In this document: positions 44,685 through 53,750 of the stretch, in pieces | Layout: each line of letters opens with the position of its first letter | How positions within the stretch are numbered: the stretch's first letter is position 1 | Source: Enterococcus pingfangensis | GTDB lineage: Bacteria > Bacillota > Bacilli > Lactobacillales > Enterococcaceae | Direction: 5' to 3' | Assembly: GCF_005405205.1 (NCBI RefSeq) | Contig: NZ_BJDP01000008.1 | Coordinates: forward strand, 1 to 64,000 | DNA: 64,000 nt | Made by a program: the position numbers and the translations under genes | Notes under the pieces: generated by a model | The model's database searches: none | Seen by the model: only the letters and a program-made list of their open reading frames with translations | What the model was told of the DNA's origin: nothing

Positions 44685-45356
44685 ATGAGTAATGTCTTGC
44701 TGATGGAAAAAATCGTAAAAAAATTTGGTCAAGGACATACAGAAGTCACGGCATTAAAAAAGATTGATTTTACTGTTGAAAAAGGCGAATTTGTAAGTGT
44801 GATCGGGCCTTCAGGTTCAGGTAAGAGTACGTTTTTAACGATCGCCGGCGGTTTGCAAACGCCGACTGAAGGGAAAATCGTCATCAATGGATCAGATTTC
44901 AGCCAGATGAATGAGAAAGAACGCTCAAAGGCGCGGTTCAAAGAGATCGGTTTTATTTTACAAAGTTCCAATTTAATTCCGTTTCTAAAAGTTCAGGAAC
45001 AATTTCAATTAGTAGAAAAAATTGAGGGAGAAAAAAATCCGGAAAAGATCGAAGAATTACTGAAATCGTTAGACATTTGGGAGTTGCGAGAACAATATCC
45101 CAAAGCCTTATCCGGCGGTGAAAGACAGCGAGTCGCCATCGCGCGTTCGCTGTTCAACGATCCGCAATTGATTTTGGCAGATGAACCGACAGCCAGCCTT
45201 GATTCTGATCATGCGTATGATGTAGTAAAACTTTTGGCTAAAGAAGCTCATGAGCGCAAGAAAGCGATCGTCATGGTCACTCACGATGAACGGATGACGC
45301 AGTGGAGCGATCATATTTATCAAATGAAAGATGGCGAACTGTTGTTAAAACAATAG
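44685..45356 (+). CDS. hrtA: HrtA-like ABC transporter ATPase
   Basis: A 223-residue ABC ATPase of the MacB/LolD type. Walker A is GPSGSGKST (about 38-46), the Q-loop is LQSSNLIPF, the signature is LSGGERQR, Walker B is LILADEPTASLD and the switch His is in VTHDER. The frame opens at 44670, but the ATG at 44685 has GGAGGAG at the right distance. It is translationally tied to hrtB. I found no clear terminator behind it. Confidence 0.85.
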   Translation: MSNVLLMEKIVKKFGQGHTEVTALKKIDFTVEKGEFVSVIGPSGSGKSTFLTIAGGLQTPTEGKIVINGSDFSQMNEKERSKARFKEIGFILQSSNLIPFLKVQEQFQLVEKIEGEKNPEKIEELLKSLDIWELREQYPKALSGGERQRVAIARSLFNDPQLILADEPTASLDSDHAYDVVKLLAKEAHERKKAIVMVTHDERMTQWSDHIYQMKDGELLLKQ

Positions 45357-45510
45357 TTGCTAAATTTCCTGTTTCCTGTGTATGATAGTTAGGCTGCTGA
45401 TTTTATTCAAGCGAGAAGCAGTTAGGATAAGATGAGACTGTCTGACTAAAGCTAAGTTTAGCGGGCGCAATGTTTAAAGATCCAATGAATTAATAGAAAG
45501 CAGGGAACAG

Positions 45511-46515
45511 ATGGATATCTATTTAAAAAAAGCCGCCCTTCACATCGTTGATCGGGAGTCCGGCGATCCAATCTATAGTCAAAGTGAACTAGATTTGACG
45601 AAAGAATACATTCGCGACTATGTAACGAAAAAAGTTCAAAAATTATCTTCAGCCCAAACAAAGACGGGAACATTAGCGGAAGATTCACATTTTGCTTTAT
45701 TAAGCCGACAAGCAGAACATGATTTTTTACCAGCTAGTGAGAAAATCGTGGCCCGCTGGTATGAAGCGTATAAAGAAAGTGAAGAGGCGCCTAGTGCGGA
45801 TGCGTTTGTCGTGTTGTACGAAGAAGATACGCAACTCTATCTAGCTTTTTTGAAAGTCAATTATCATGAAGGCTACACCCATATCGTTGATTCTGATGAA
45901 GCGGGCTTAAAAAATGAATTGATCCTTCATCGTGCACTGCTTTCAAACAAAACACAAAAAGCCGACGAAGGGATCGTCGTTAATTTAGGTAACCTAAGTT
46001 ATGAATTGATTGAAAAAAAATATCCTTTTTCTGGTGAGAAACGTTTGTATTTTTCAACGCAAGTGATTGAAAGCCGCCCAGCTCCTTCATTGGAAGAAAA
46101 TGTGCGGGTCATCAAGAAAGTAGCGGAAAAAATCGGCGCAAAATTTGAAAGTCCAAAACATGATGTGATCGCTGATGTGAAAGAGGCCGTTTATGATGTG
46201 GTGGAAGAAAGCGGTCAGATTGATGCCAAAATCGTGGCCCAAAAAGTTTTCAAAGATAATGTATCGGCTCAAATCGCTTTTCAAGAAGAAGTCGTGGAAA
46301 AAGGGTACGTCGATCAAGCACCGCTTTTACGGGAAGTTCGCGAGATCACTGAGAAAAAATACGGCAAACAAAAATTGAAGTTATCTAACGGAATCGAATT
46401 GATCGTACCGCTTGATGTTTATCGCAATCCTGAACTGATCGAATTTATCAATAATCCGGATGGAACGATCTCTGTAACGATCAAAAACGTCGATGAAGTG
46501 ATTAATCGTTTATAA
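45511..46515 (+). CDS. Nucleoid-associated protein (NdpA/YejK-like)
   Basis: A 334-residue protein of the 37-kDa nucleoid-associated family. The N-terminal signature IYLKKAALHIVDRESGDPIYS and the central VDSDEAGLKNELILHRALL fit. In E. coli the relative YejK binds the nucleoid and interacts with topoisomerase IV; the role in Firmicutes is unclear. AGGGAACAG precedes the ATG. It is monocistronic, about 150 bases after hrtA, with its own terminator. Confidence 0.75.
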   Translation: MDIYLKKAALHIVDRESGDPIYSQSELDLTKEYIRDYVTKKVQKLSSAQTKTGTLAEDSHFALLSRQAEHDFLPASEKIVARWYEAYKESEEAPSADAFVVLYEEDTQLYLAFLKVNYHEGYTHIVDSDEAGLKNELILHRALLSNKTQKADEGIVVNLGNLSYELIEKKYPFSGEKRLYFSTQVIESRPAPSLEENVRVIKKVAEKIGAKFESPKHDVIADVKEAVYDVVEESGQIDAKIVAQKVFKDNVSAQIAFQEEVVEKGYVDQAPLLREVREITEKKYGKQKLKLSNGIELIVPLDVYRNPELIEFINNPDGTISVTIKNVDEVINRL

Positions 46516-46567
46516 AAAGAATTGTAGCCAAGTTTTGAGACAGAATTAGGCTACAATTCTTTTTTAG
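46516..46567 (+). terminator. Terminator after the nucleoid protein gene
   Basis: AAGAATTGTAGCC pairs with GGCTACAATTCTT around an 18-base loop, followed by a T run. Confidence 0.75.
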
Positions 46568-46705
46568 GCTGAAATGGAACGATTCGCTGATCAATCATTT
46601 GCTGTATAAGATAAAAAAAGCCGACTTTTCTATTTAAAAAAAGAGTCTAAAAAGTTAAACTAATTTAAAGCAAATGAGTAACGAAAAATAGTCGGAGGAA
46701 ATAAT

Positions 46706-47656
46706 ATGGAAGAATACCAAGAATTTTTTCGGATCGGACAATATACTGATGCGGAAGCGATGACCGGCTGTACCGTGATTTTATGTGAAGATGGTGTAAC
46801 TGGCGGTGTCTCGGTTCGAGGCGGCTCACCGAATACACGAGATACCGATGCTCTAAAATCAGAAAACAATCGAAAATTTGTCCACGGAGTGACTTTATCT
46901 GGCGGCAGTGCGTTTGGCTTAGCAGCCAATGTAGGCGTCGTAGATTTTTTAGAAGAGCATAAAATTGGGCGAGATATGGGAATCACCTTTATCCCAAACG
47001 TTGTCGGTGCGAGTCTTTTTGATCTTCGGATCGGTCGTTTTGATGTTCGACCAGATTTTCAAGCAGGACGCAAAGCTTGTGAGCAAGCTTTTAACAATCA
47101 AACATTTCAATTAGGAAATTACGGTGCAGGAACCGGTTGCAGTGTTGGCACGATTAATGGTGAAAAGAATGCTATGAAAGGTGGGATTGGTCTGCATACG
47201 ATGCGTCATGGAAAACTGTGGGTCACTGCGGTAGTCGCAGTCAATGCGGTGGGGGATGTCTATGATGAAGAGCTAGGTAAGATCATTGCTGGCGCTCGTA
47301 AACCTGGCGAGCAGAAAATTGGTTTTTCTGAAGCACTTTTTCTAGAACATTATCAAAATGAGCAAGCATTGTTTGACGGCAATACGGTAATCGGCTGTGT
47401 CATGACGAATGCGACGTTTTCTAAAGCCAAGATGAATAAATTGGCAGACCTCAGTCACAATGGGATCGCGCGAGCCATTCGTCCAGCTCACACAACGTAT
47501 GATGGCGATACTTTATTTGTTTTAGGCGCTAATCAAATTGAAACGAGCTTTGAGGCAGTATCGATTTTAGCCGTTGAAGCCGTTCGGCAAGCTATTCTTA
47601 AAGGGACAAAGGCAGCTGAAACTCATGGGGATTATTTAGCCTATCAAGACGTTTAA
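46706..47656 (+). CDS. P1 family peptidase (DmpA-like)
   Basis: A 316-residue self-processing N-terminal nucleophile aminopeptidase of the P1/DmpA family. Features are TGCTVILCEDGVTGGVSVRGGSP near the start, LSGGSAFGLAANVGVVDFLEE, the GNYGAGTGCSVGTINGEK loop with KGGIG, and the CVMTNATFSKAKMNKL strand where cleavage and the nucleophile are expected. The substrate may be small peptides with D- or beta-amino acids. GGAGG precedes the ATG. A perfect terminator follows. Confidence 0.85.
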   Translation: MEEYQEFFRIGQYTDAEAMTGCTVILCEDGVTGGVSVRGGSPNTRDTDALKSENNRKFVHGVTLSGGSAFGLAANVGVVDFLEEHKIGRDMGITFIPNVVGASLFDLRIGRFDVRPDFQAGRKACEQAFNNQTFQLGNYGAGTGCSVGTINGEKNAMKGGIGLHTMRHGKLWVTAVVAVNAVGDVYDEELGKIIAGARKPGEQKIGFSEALFLEHYQNEQALFDGNTVIGCVMTNATFSKAKMNKLADLSHNGIARAIRPAHTTYDGDTLFVLGANQIETSFEAVSILAVEAVRQAILKGTKAAETHGDYLAYQDV

Positions 47657-47660
47657 AAAA

Positions 47661-47709
47661 TAAAAAGCCGACAGCGTTAGATTTTAAGTCTAACGCTGTC
47701 GGCTTTTTA
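47661..47709. terminator. Bidirectional terminator
   Basis: AAAAAGCCGACAGCGTTAGA pairs perfectly with TCTAACGCTGTCGGCTTTTT between the P1 peptidase and the convergent VOC gene. Confidence 0.85.
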
Positions 47710-47815
47710 GCGCTGTTTGTACTAAAAGAGCTAGGAACAGCTTGCAGAAAAACGGCTGATTCCAAATAGCAGAATAGAGAATTGTGTAAGTGTTAATTTT
47801 TTTAATTTAACAAAC

Positions 47816-48535
47816 TTAGGATTCTTTTTTATTTAGCAGTTTTTGATAATACTGGTAACTATCGCTGGTTTGATCAACAGCCGGCAGTTTTTCTAATTGT
47901 TTTGTCGCTTGTTGTAAGTAGTCGCGGAATTGCGGCTCGTCTTCTGCTAAAGCGTACATATCGGCAAGCAGAACATACGCTTGGAAAATGACCCAGTCGC
48001 TTTCTTTAGCCAGGTCACTTTTGGCTAATGCTCGCGTCATCATCTGGATCGCTTCGCGGGGACTTTCGTGAGAATAAGCCAACGTATTGCTTTCTTTATA
48101 TAATTTTTCCAGCCGGGTCATTTCAGCCGCTATCTTTTTCTCATGGCTTTGCGCAAAAATAAAATAATTGCCGTTGGGATCTGTCAGAGTGAAACGACGA
48201 TCTGAATTAAGATCACGCGGTAAGCTCATTTTCGGCAAACCAGAGCGGCTTAATTTTTTTCCCGTACTTTCTTGGAAATTTTTTTGCAAAGTCGCGTATA
48301 AGTCGTCAACATTTTCTACAATCACTAATACGATATTTGTTGGTGTAGGGATCTCTAATTTTTTATAGGCAAATAAATGGAACACTAATTCATGGTATTG
48401 CATGACTGCATACCCGCCGGAGCGCTCTTGATCTTTATACTGATTGACGAAACCAAGATTTTTGAAAAACTGAACCGTTGCTGCAAAGTCTTTTGCTGGA
48501 ACTGTAGGGAGCGTTGCTGAAATTTTGAAAGTCAT
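47816..48535 (-). CDS. VOC-domain protein with helical C-terminal extension
   Basis: A 239-residue protein: an N-terminal vicinal-oxygen-chelate/bleomycin-resistance-like domain (about 1-118, ending in DPNGNYFIFAQSHEK) and a C-terminal helical part (about 125-239) that looks like TPR-type repeats (AIQMMTRALAKSDLA, VLLADMYALAEDEPQF). Plain VOC resistance proteins end near residue 120-130, so the extension is unusual. It may bind a small molecule and a partner protein. GGAG lies just upstream of the ATG. Confidence 0.7.
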   Translation of the reverse strand: MTFKISATLPTVPAKDFAATVQFFKNLGFVNQYKDQERSGGYAVMQYHELVFHLFAYKKLEIPTPTNIVLVIVENVDDLYATLQKNFQESTGKKLSRSGLPKMSLPRDLNSDRRFTLTDPNGNYFIFAQSHEKKIAAEMTRLEKLYKESNTLAYSHESPREAIQMMTRALAKSDLAKESDWVIFQAYVLLADMYALAEDEPQFRDYLQQATKQLEKLPAVDQTSDSYQYYQKLLNKKES

Positions 48536-48702
48536 TTAGTTCTCCTTGAGTTGAGATTTTTTTGAAACAGGTTCTGCTTGTTTCTATATTTTGGGAATTT
48601 GATTGTACCATTTTGGCAAAAATAGACAAGAAAAATGCTGTGAAGCCGCTGCTTTAAAATAGACTATTGGGTTTAAACCATTCAGAAGATTCGTTGTAAG
48701 AC

Positions 48703-48739
48703 AAAGAAACAGCCAAGAGCGCTCTTGGCTGTTTCTTTA
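48703..48739. terminator. Symmetric terminator hairpin
   Basis: AAAGAAACAGCCAAGAGC and GCTCTTGGCTGTTTCTTT are perfect complements with no loop spacing. It ends the small membrane-protein gene read leftwards. Confidence 0.7.
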
Positions 48740-48777
48740 GAAAACCGACTAGCAAAAGACTAGTCAGTGGGGAAGAC

Positions 48778-49173
48778 TTATTGGATTCGTTGTTCGGTTT
48801 CTGAGTCGTCACTGCGTTTGTTTTGCTCAGCTAAAGTATTTTTTGTGCGACTCGTTGGATTTGCCGCAAACTTGCCAGTTATTTTTGCCTGCTTGTCTAA
48901 CGTTGCTTGTCCGCGTTCTTCTTTTAAGGTAAATTTGATGATCCGTTTTGGATAAAATAAAAGCATAAAGATAGTGATCACCGTTAACGCAGCTAAAATT
49001 ACGCTTACCCAAAATAAATACAGTTGAACATAATTATTCGTTAAGACATGTTGCGATGAGCTGATATTCACCGGATTTTCGGCGATGAAATAATAAATGG
49101 CTGCGACAGATAGAAAAATGGAGAGCAGAACAAGGGAAAAAATGACTAAGATGATTTTGAGGAATCTATTCAT
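48778..49173 (-). CDS. Small AmaP-like membrane protein, short C terminus
   Basis: A 131-residue protein with two hydrophobic helices (about 5-30 and 50-75), then a basic, polar cytoplasmic tail. The helices and the FTLKEERGQATLDKQAK stretch recall AmaP, the membrane anchor of alkaline-shock proteins, which is normally about 180 residues with a further beta domain. Here the tail becomes low-complexity (SRTKNTLAEQNKRSDD) and ends. The start is the ATG at 49173, with AAGGAGG upstream, not the longer frame. No Asp23/Gls24 gene adjoins. The assignment is tentative. Confidence 0.55.
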   Translation of the reverse strand: MNRFLKIILVIFSLVLLSIFLSVAAIYYFIAENPVNISSSQHVLTNNYVQLYLFWVSVILAALTVITIFMLLFYPKRIIKFTLKEERGQATLDKQAKITGKFAANPTSRTKNTLAEQNKRSDDSETEQRIQ

Positions 49174-49300
49174 TTCCCCGCCTCCTTTTTCCAAAAAAAT
49201 AAAATACTTTTCATAAAAATGATAAAATATTCTTTGGCTGATGTAAATGAATCTGCTCACTCGATCGTATTTCCCGTCGCCTAAAACTGATTATTTATAG

Positions 49301-49333
49301 TAAAAAGGCAGTGACAGCAATCTGCCACAGCCT
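49301..49333 (-). terminator. Terminator after the aarF-like gene
   Basis: On the minus strand GGCTGTGGCAG and CTGTCACTGCC form an imperfect hairpin, followed by a T run. Confidence 0.6.
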
Positions 49334-49336
49334 TTA

Positions 49337-51076
49337 TCAACGATCTTTCCATTTGCGGTAACGGCGGTAGAGGCTTTCGATGATCAAGAAGAGAATCGAA
49401 AGCGCAGCAATCGAATAACCGAAGATTCCTAAGTCAGAAATCAAAGTATCCCCTTCTGGCGAGGTCTGGACCAAAATCGATGAGCCGATGACTAAAGCGG
49501 AAAGAATCAAGCCGATCACTAAACGATTGACCATTGCTTCTGCTCGCTCTAAAAGATTTCGCTGATTTTTTAATTCAAGATTCAGTTTGCCTTTTCCTTT
49601 AGCAAAAGTATCCAAAACATTCAGCGCATGACTAGGGATTTTTGGCAGCGCCTTTAAAGTAGATAAATAATCTAAACCAGTTTCTCGCAATTCTTCATTT
49701 AGATTCAATTGTTGAATAAAATATTTTTGCGCAAAAGGTGCAATAACTTCGAATAAAGACAGATCTGGGTTCAGATCTTCGATGACGCCTTCTAATGTAC
49801 CGAAAGCTTTGATCAGCATCGTGGCAGAGTCATCGATCTGTAAATTATTATCGTGACAGATGAGGATAACTTGCGAAAAAACTTTTTGCAAATCGATTTC
49901 TTTTACCGGCAGATTCAAATAGCGATTTAAAAAATCATCCAGTTCATCAGTAAATTTTTCTTCATCAAAAGGACCGACCTGTTTGCAGATCGCATGAACG
50001 GCATTGGTGATGCGTTGATTGTCCTTGCTGTAGATCGCAATAATCACATTACTCATTTTGACTTGCATCTCGCGATTGAGCGTGCCCATCATGCCAAAAT
50101 CAATAAAATTCAAGCGAAAAGGGCGCAGCGTTTCAGTTTTAGCATAGGTGATCTTATATGGAATCTCGCCAAACTGTCCTTGATGTTCGCGGGTCTTTAT
50201 TTGCGGCGCTTGCTGCTCATTTTCTGACAGCAAGTGCAATAAAATATTGCCCGGATGAGGATCGGCATGGAAAAAGCCATCTTCGAAGACTTCTTTCATG
50301 AAGTGTTCAATCAGCAACTCACTGACTGTTTTTTTCAGTTCTTTATAAGTCGTCTTCCCTTGGGCAATCGTATCATCTGGTGCGCTGATCAATTCTTTCA
50401 AGTTCGTTCCCGGCATCAGCTCCATGATAATGACTTTTTTTGTAGAGTAGGCAGCTTCCATTTTAGGTACGCGAATTTCTTTCCAACCGTTGTTCAAACG
50501 ATAAAATTCTTCCGCTAATAGTAATTCTTTTTGAAAATCCAATTCGTTTTGTAAAGACTCGCGGATCTCTTTCAAAATATTTTTCAGGTCGATCACTTTG
50601 CTTTCGGGTACCCAGTTAGCGATCGGTAACGCTTTTTCAAATAGAGAAAGATCCAAATCAATCTCAGCCGCGATTCCCGGATGCTGGACCTTAGCGACGA
50701 CGGGTTGCCCATTCTTTAATCGTGCGTGATGTGCCTGGGCGATCGAGGCAGAAGCGAAGGGCTGTTCTTCGAAAGATTCAAAAATTTCGGTCAACGGTAG
50801 TTCCAGCTCTTTTTCAACGAGTGCTTTGACCGATTCAAAAGAATCCGTTTTTACATCGTCTTGCAAGTTTCGCAGCTCTTTTGTAAAAGCCAACGTGAAA
50901 ATATCCGTCCGAACCGACATCATTTGTCCTACTTTGATAAAGGTTGGTCCCAATTCTTCAAACGCTTTTCGGACTGCTACAGGATCTTTTTGCTGCGTAA
51001 TATTTTTTACAACATGGTAGTGGTTGAGGATTTTTACGATTTGCCGCAAACGAGCGGCTTTAGATTGTTCACGCAT
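49337..51076 (-). CDS. ABC1/UbiB family atypical kinase (AarF-like)
   Basis: A 579-residue protein-kinase-like UbiB family member. The KxGQ motif is in GPTFIKVGQMMS, the Ala-rich loop FASASIAQAH replaces the glycine-rich loop, the lysine is in VAKVQHPG, the catalytic loop is FFHADPHPGN and the metal motif is IDFGMMG. Two C-terminal membrane helices are at about 520-572. The family supports isoprenoid-quinone metabolism in other bacteria and has ATPase activity; its Firmicute role is not settled. AGGAGG eight bases before the ATG at 51076 sets the start. Confidence 0.85.
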   Translation of the reverse strand: MREQSKAARLRQIVKILNHYHVVKNITQQKDPVAVRKAFEELGPTFIKVGQMMSVRTDIFTLAFTKELRNLQDDVKTDSFESVKALVEKELELPLTEIFESFEEQPFASASIAQAHHARLKNGQPVVAKVQHPGIAAEIDLDLSLFEKALPIANWVPESKVIDLKNILKEIRESLQNELDFQKELLLAEEFYRLNNGWKEIRVPKMEAAYSTKKVIIMELMPGTNLKELISAPDDTIAQGKTTYKELKKTVSELLIEHFMKEVFEDGFFHADPHPGNILLHLLSENEQQAPQIKTREHQGQFGEIPYKITYAKTETLRPFRLNFIDFGMMGTLNREMQVKMSNVIIAIYSKDNQRITNAVHAICKQVGPFDEEKFTDELDDFLNRYLNLPVKEIDLQKVFSQVILICHDNNLQIDDSATMLIKAFGTLEGVIEDLNPDLSLFEVIAPFAQKYFIQQLNLNEELRETGLDYLSTLKALPKIPSHALNVLDTFAKGKGKLNLELKNQRNLLERAEAMVNRLVIGLILSALVIGSSILVQTSPEGDTLISDLGIFGYSIAALSILFLIIESLYRRYRKWKDR

Positions 51077-51168
51077 TGATTCCACCTCCTAAGGTAAGCT
51101 AAATCCGTGCCAAAGATAACCAAGAATTCTCGGCTCATTTCTATCTTACAAAAGATTTTTATAAGATA

Positions 51169-51220
51169 CAAACAAACCTCTAATGCTCTTTGATCAAAAA
51201 GAATTAGAGGTTTGTTTTAT
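51169..51220 (-). terminator. Terminator after the DUF441 gene
   Basis: ACAAACCTCTAAT and ATTAGAGGTTTGT flank a loop of about 18 bases, with T runs on the minus strand. Confidence 0.65.
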
Positions 51221-51678
51221 TTGGCAGTCACGAGTTGGATGACTTGCATGATAGAATAAGTGATACCAGCGGCAATCACGGGTCCGGCAGCCACGCCTTT
51301 TAAAAAGACCACGCCCATGATCGTACCAAAAACTAATGCTACCGTAACTTCCGGCGATTGATTGATCAAACCGACACCTTTGGCAGATAAGATGGCAACT
51401 AGTACGCCGCAGATCGTCGCTACCCAGCCGAGGGGAGATTTCAACGTGTTTAAGAGATCTTTCAAAACGATATCACCTGTTGCGATCGGAACTAAGATCG
51501 TTGCTGAGATCAAAGTAACCCCCCAATTGATCCCTTGTTTATTTAAGACCGATAAAAATTTATCTGAATAAGGAATCAATTTCAAAAGCAAAATCGCGGC
51601 CGTTGCGATCAAGAGACTTTGATTTTTCGCGAGCAATGCAATCAATAAAATGATCCCTAAGAAAAGCCAACTTTCCAT
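51217..51678 (-). CDS. DUF441 family membrane protein
   Basis: A 153-residue protein with four hydrophobic helices (about 3-20, 30-65, 80-105, 115-148), Gly-rich as in DUF441 (YtwI) proteins. The GINWGVTLISATILVPIATG and SPLGWVATICGVLVA regions fit. The function is unknown. AAGGAG is close upstream of the ATG. It is monocistronic with its own terminator. Confidence 0.8.
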   Translation of the reverse strand: MESWLFLGIILLIALLAKNQSLLIATAAILLLKLIPYSDKFLSVLNKQGINWGVTLISATILVPIATGDIVLKDLLNTLKSPLGWVATICGVLVAILSAKGVGLINQSPEVTVALVFGTIMGVVFLKGVAAGPVIAAGITYSIMQVIQLVTAK

Positions 51679-51882
51679 CTTTTCACTCCTTTTCTTACAT
51701 CGTAATTACTATACAAGATAATCCAAGAAGTTGCGACTATTTTCCAAAGCGGTAATGCAAGCTTCTAAATAGATTTGCTGGGTTTATTTTGCTAAAGTAG
51801 AAACGATTCTTATAAGAAAAGACTTCACTTAACTTACGGGAGAAACAGCACTTTATTTTTAGAACAATGAAGGAGGAAACCA

Positions 51883-52833
51883 ATGAAGATCGGATTACGC
51901 ACAATTAAAACAGCCGCCGCCGCACCAATCGCTTTACTGATCGCCAGCAGTTTTAATCTAGAATCGGCTGCTTCAGCGGCGATCATTGCTCTATTGACCG
52001 TAACAAATACGAAACGATCGACTGCTAAGACTGCGATCAACCGTTTTTTTTCGCTGACACTGGCGACGAGTATCGCGGCTATTTGTTTTTCTCTGTTAGG
52101 GTTTCATCCATTAGTTTTTGGCTTGTATTTATTATTATTTATCCCGCTTTCCATTCGTTTTGATTTAGCAGAAGGAATCGCGGTCAGCTCAGTCCTGATC
52201 ACACATTATCTGGTGGCAGGCGAAATGTCTGTGCGTTTGATTATCAATGAATATTTATTGATGATCATCGGTGTCGGCTGTGCACTGGCAGTCAATCTTT
52301 ACATGCCCAACACGGAGAAAAAAATTCAAGAAGATCAGGCAGTCGTTGAAGTTTCTTTACGGAAAATGTTGGGTGCGATGTCTAATAATTTGAATCAATT
52401 GGATAAAGAAAAGCAGCTGGTCAGCGAGTGTTTGGCTTTGCGAGAGTTCATAAAAACAGCGCAAGTTCGCGCGCAAGAATTTGAGGAGAATCGATTCTTT
52501 TCAGGAAATAGTTATTATTTTGAATACTTCGCGATGCGCCGTTTGCAGCTGAATGTTATAGCAAATATGCTGCAAATCTTGAATCAATTAAATGCGTCGC
52601 CAGATGATGTGAAAGAATTGCAAGAACTGTTTGAGTTTACTGCCCAAACGTTAGCCGAAGATAACGATGGTTCAGCGATCTTGACTAAAATCGCTGCGCT
52701 TGATCAGCGCTACCAGCAAAAAAAATTACCAGAAGATCGTCAAGCGTTTGAAGAACGCGCCATGCTTTTTCAACTTTTTCGATTATTTCAAGAGTTTATT
52801 GAGATCAAAGCCGGTTTCCATCGAAACAAGTAA
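51883..52833 (+). CDS. Aromatic acid exporter family protein (ArAE/DUF939)
   Basis: A 316-residue protein. The N-terminal half holds about five or six helices (residues 10-145), with RTIKTAAAAPIALLIA and AAIIALLTVTNTKRSTAKTA typical of the family. The C-terminal half (150-316) is cytoplasmic and helical. Family members resemble half of AaeB-type exporters. The exported compound is unknown. AAGGAGG precedes the ATG. DUF4097 and VanZ-like genes follow on the same strand, which hints at an envelope-stress context. Confidence 0.75.
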   Translation: MKIGLRTIKTAAAAPIALLIASSFNLESAASAAIIALLTVTNTKRSTAKTAINRFFSLTLATSIAAICFSLLGFHPLVFGLYLLLFIPLSIRFDLAEGIAVSSVLITHYLVAGEMSVRLIINEYLLMIIGVGCALAVNLYMPNTEKKIQEDQAVVEVSLRKMLGAMSNNLNQLDKEKQLVSECLALREFIKTAQVRAQEFEENRFFSGNSYYFEYFAMRRLQLNVIANMLQILNQLNASPDDVKELQELFEFTAQTLAEDNDGSAILTKIAALDQRYQQKKLPEDRQAFEERAMLFQLFRLFQEFIEIKAGFHRNK

Positions 52834-52909
52834 GAAAAATCAGTCTTTTGTCTGATAGAAACAGTGGAAAATTTCTTTATAATTAAGAAAAAAACAGTTG
52901 AGGTGAAAA

Positions 52910-53722
52910 ATGAAAAAAATAGTTGCTGGTTTGGTTTTGATTGGTGCAGCGTTAGTGGGGATGATCAGTTTGTCTTCGCAGCGTGTAAGCAATAAAATAT
53001 TCACTACAGAAAAGTCTGTAAAACAGTTGATCGTAGAAGATCGGGATATGCCGATTGAGATCATTGGTGTGTCTGGCGATCAGACCCGGATAAAATACAA
53101 TAAAAGTCGAGATATTAAATATAAAATCAAACAAACAGGGAATACATTAGACATGGAACGAAAAAAAGTATTTGGTTTCAACTTTAACTTTTTTGATTTT
53201 GGCAGACGTGAATCCAAAGTGACTGTCGAGGTACCAAAAGCTGAATTAAGCGAGCTTCAAGTCGAAACATCTAATAGCAGAATTTTGGTTGAAGATCTTG
53301 CTTTGGATCAGTTAGATTTAGAAACGAACAACAGCAAACTGCGTATCACTAATGTCGATGCAGAGACGGTCGACGCCGAAACAAGCAACGGCGAAATCGA
53401 CCTTGCGAAACTAGCGTTCAACGAAGGCGACTTTGAAACGAGCAATGGAAAAATAAATTTAGAAGACTTAGACTTTGTTGAAGGGGACTTTCAAACATCT
53501 AATGGCAAGATCAACTTGACGAATGTAAAACCTGCTGAATCTGTTTTACTGGCAACAAGCAATGCCAAAGTAACTGGCACGATAGTTGGGGATCAAGCCG
53601 ATTTTTCAACGCAGGCTAAAACAAGCAACGCATCAAATAGTTTAACAAATCAAACTAGTGGGGCAAAAGAATTAACGGTCAAAACAAGTAATGGAGACAT
53701 TGCAGTCACATTTATTCAGTAA
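52910..53722 (+). CDS. DUF4097 beta-strand repeat protein
   Basis: A 270-residue protein with an N-terminal membrane helix or signal anchor (about 1-22), then a right-handed beta-helix-like domain made of repeated TSNG/TSN turns (ETSNSRI, ETNNSKL, ETSNGEI, ETSNGKI, QTSNGKI, ATSNAKV, KTSNGDI). This is the DUF4097 pattern, also present in LiaG/LiaX-type envelope-stress proteins of Firmicutes, although a lia link cannot be shown here. GAGGTG precedes the ATG. The VanZ-like gene follows in 28 bases. Confidence 0.8.
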   Translation: MKKIVAGLVLIGAALVGMISLSSQRVSNKIFTTEKSVKQLIVEDRDMPIEIIGVSGDQTRIKYNKSRDIKYKIKQTGNTLDMERKKVFGFNFNFFDFGRRESKVTVEVPKAELSELQVETSNSRILVEDLALDQLDLETNNSKLRITNVDAETVDAETSNGEIDLAKLAFNEGDFETSNGKINLEDLDFVEGDFQTSNGKINLTNVKPAESVLLATSNAKVTGTIVGDQADFSTQAKTSNASNSLTNQTSGAKELTVKTSNGDIAVTFIQ

Positions 53723-53750
53723 TTGAAATTTTTTTAGAGGAGGTGGCGGA

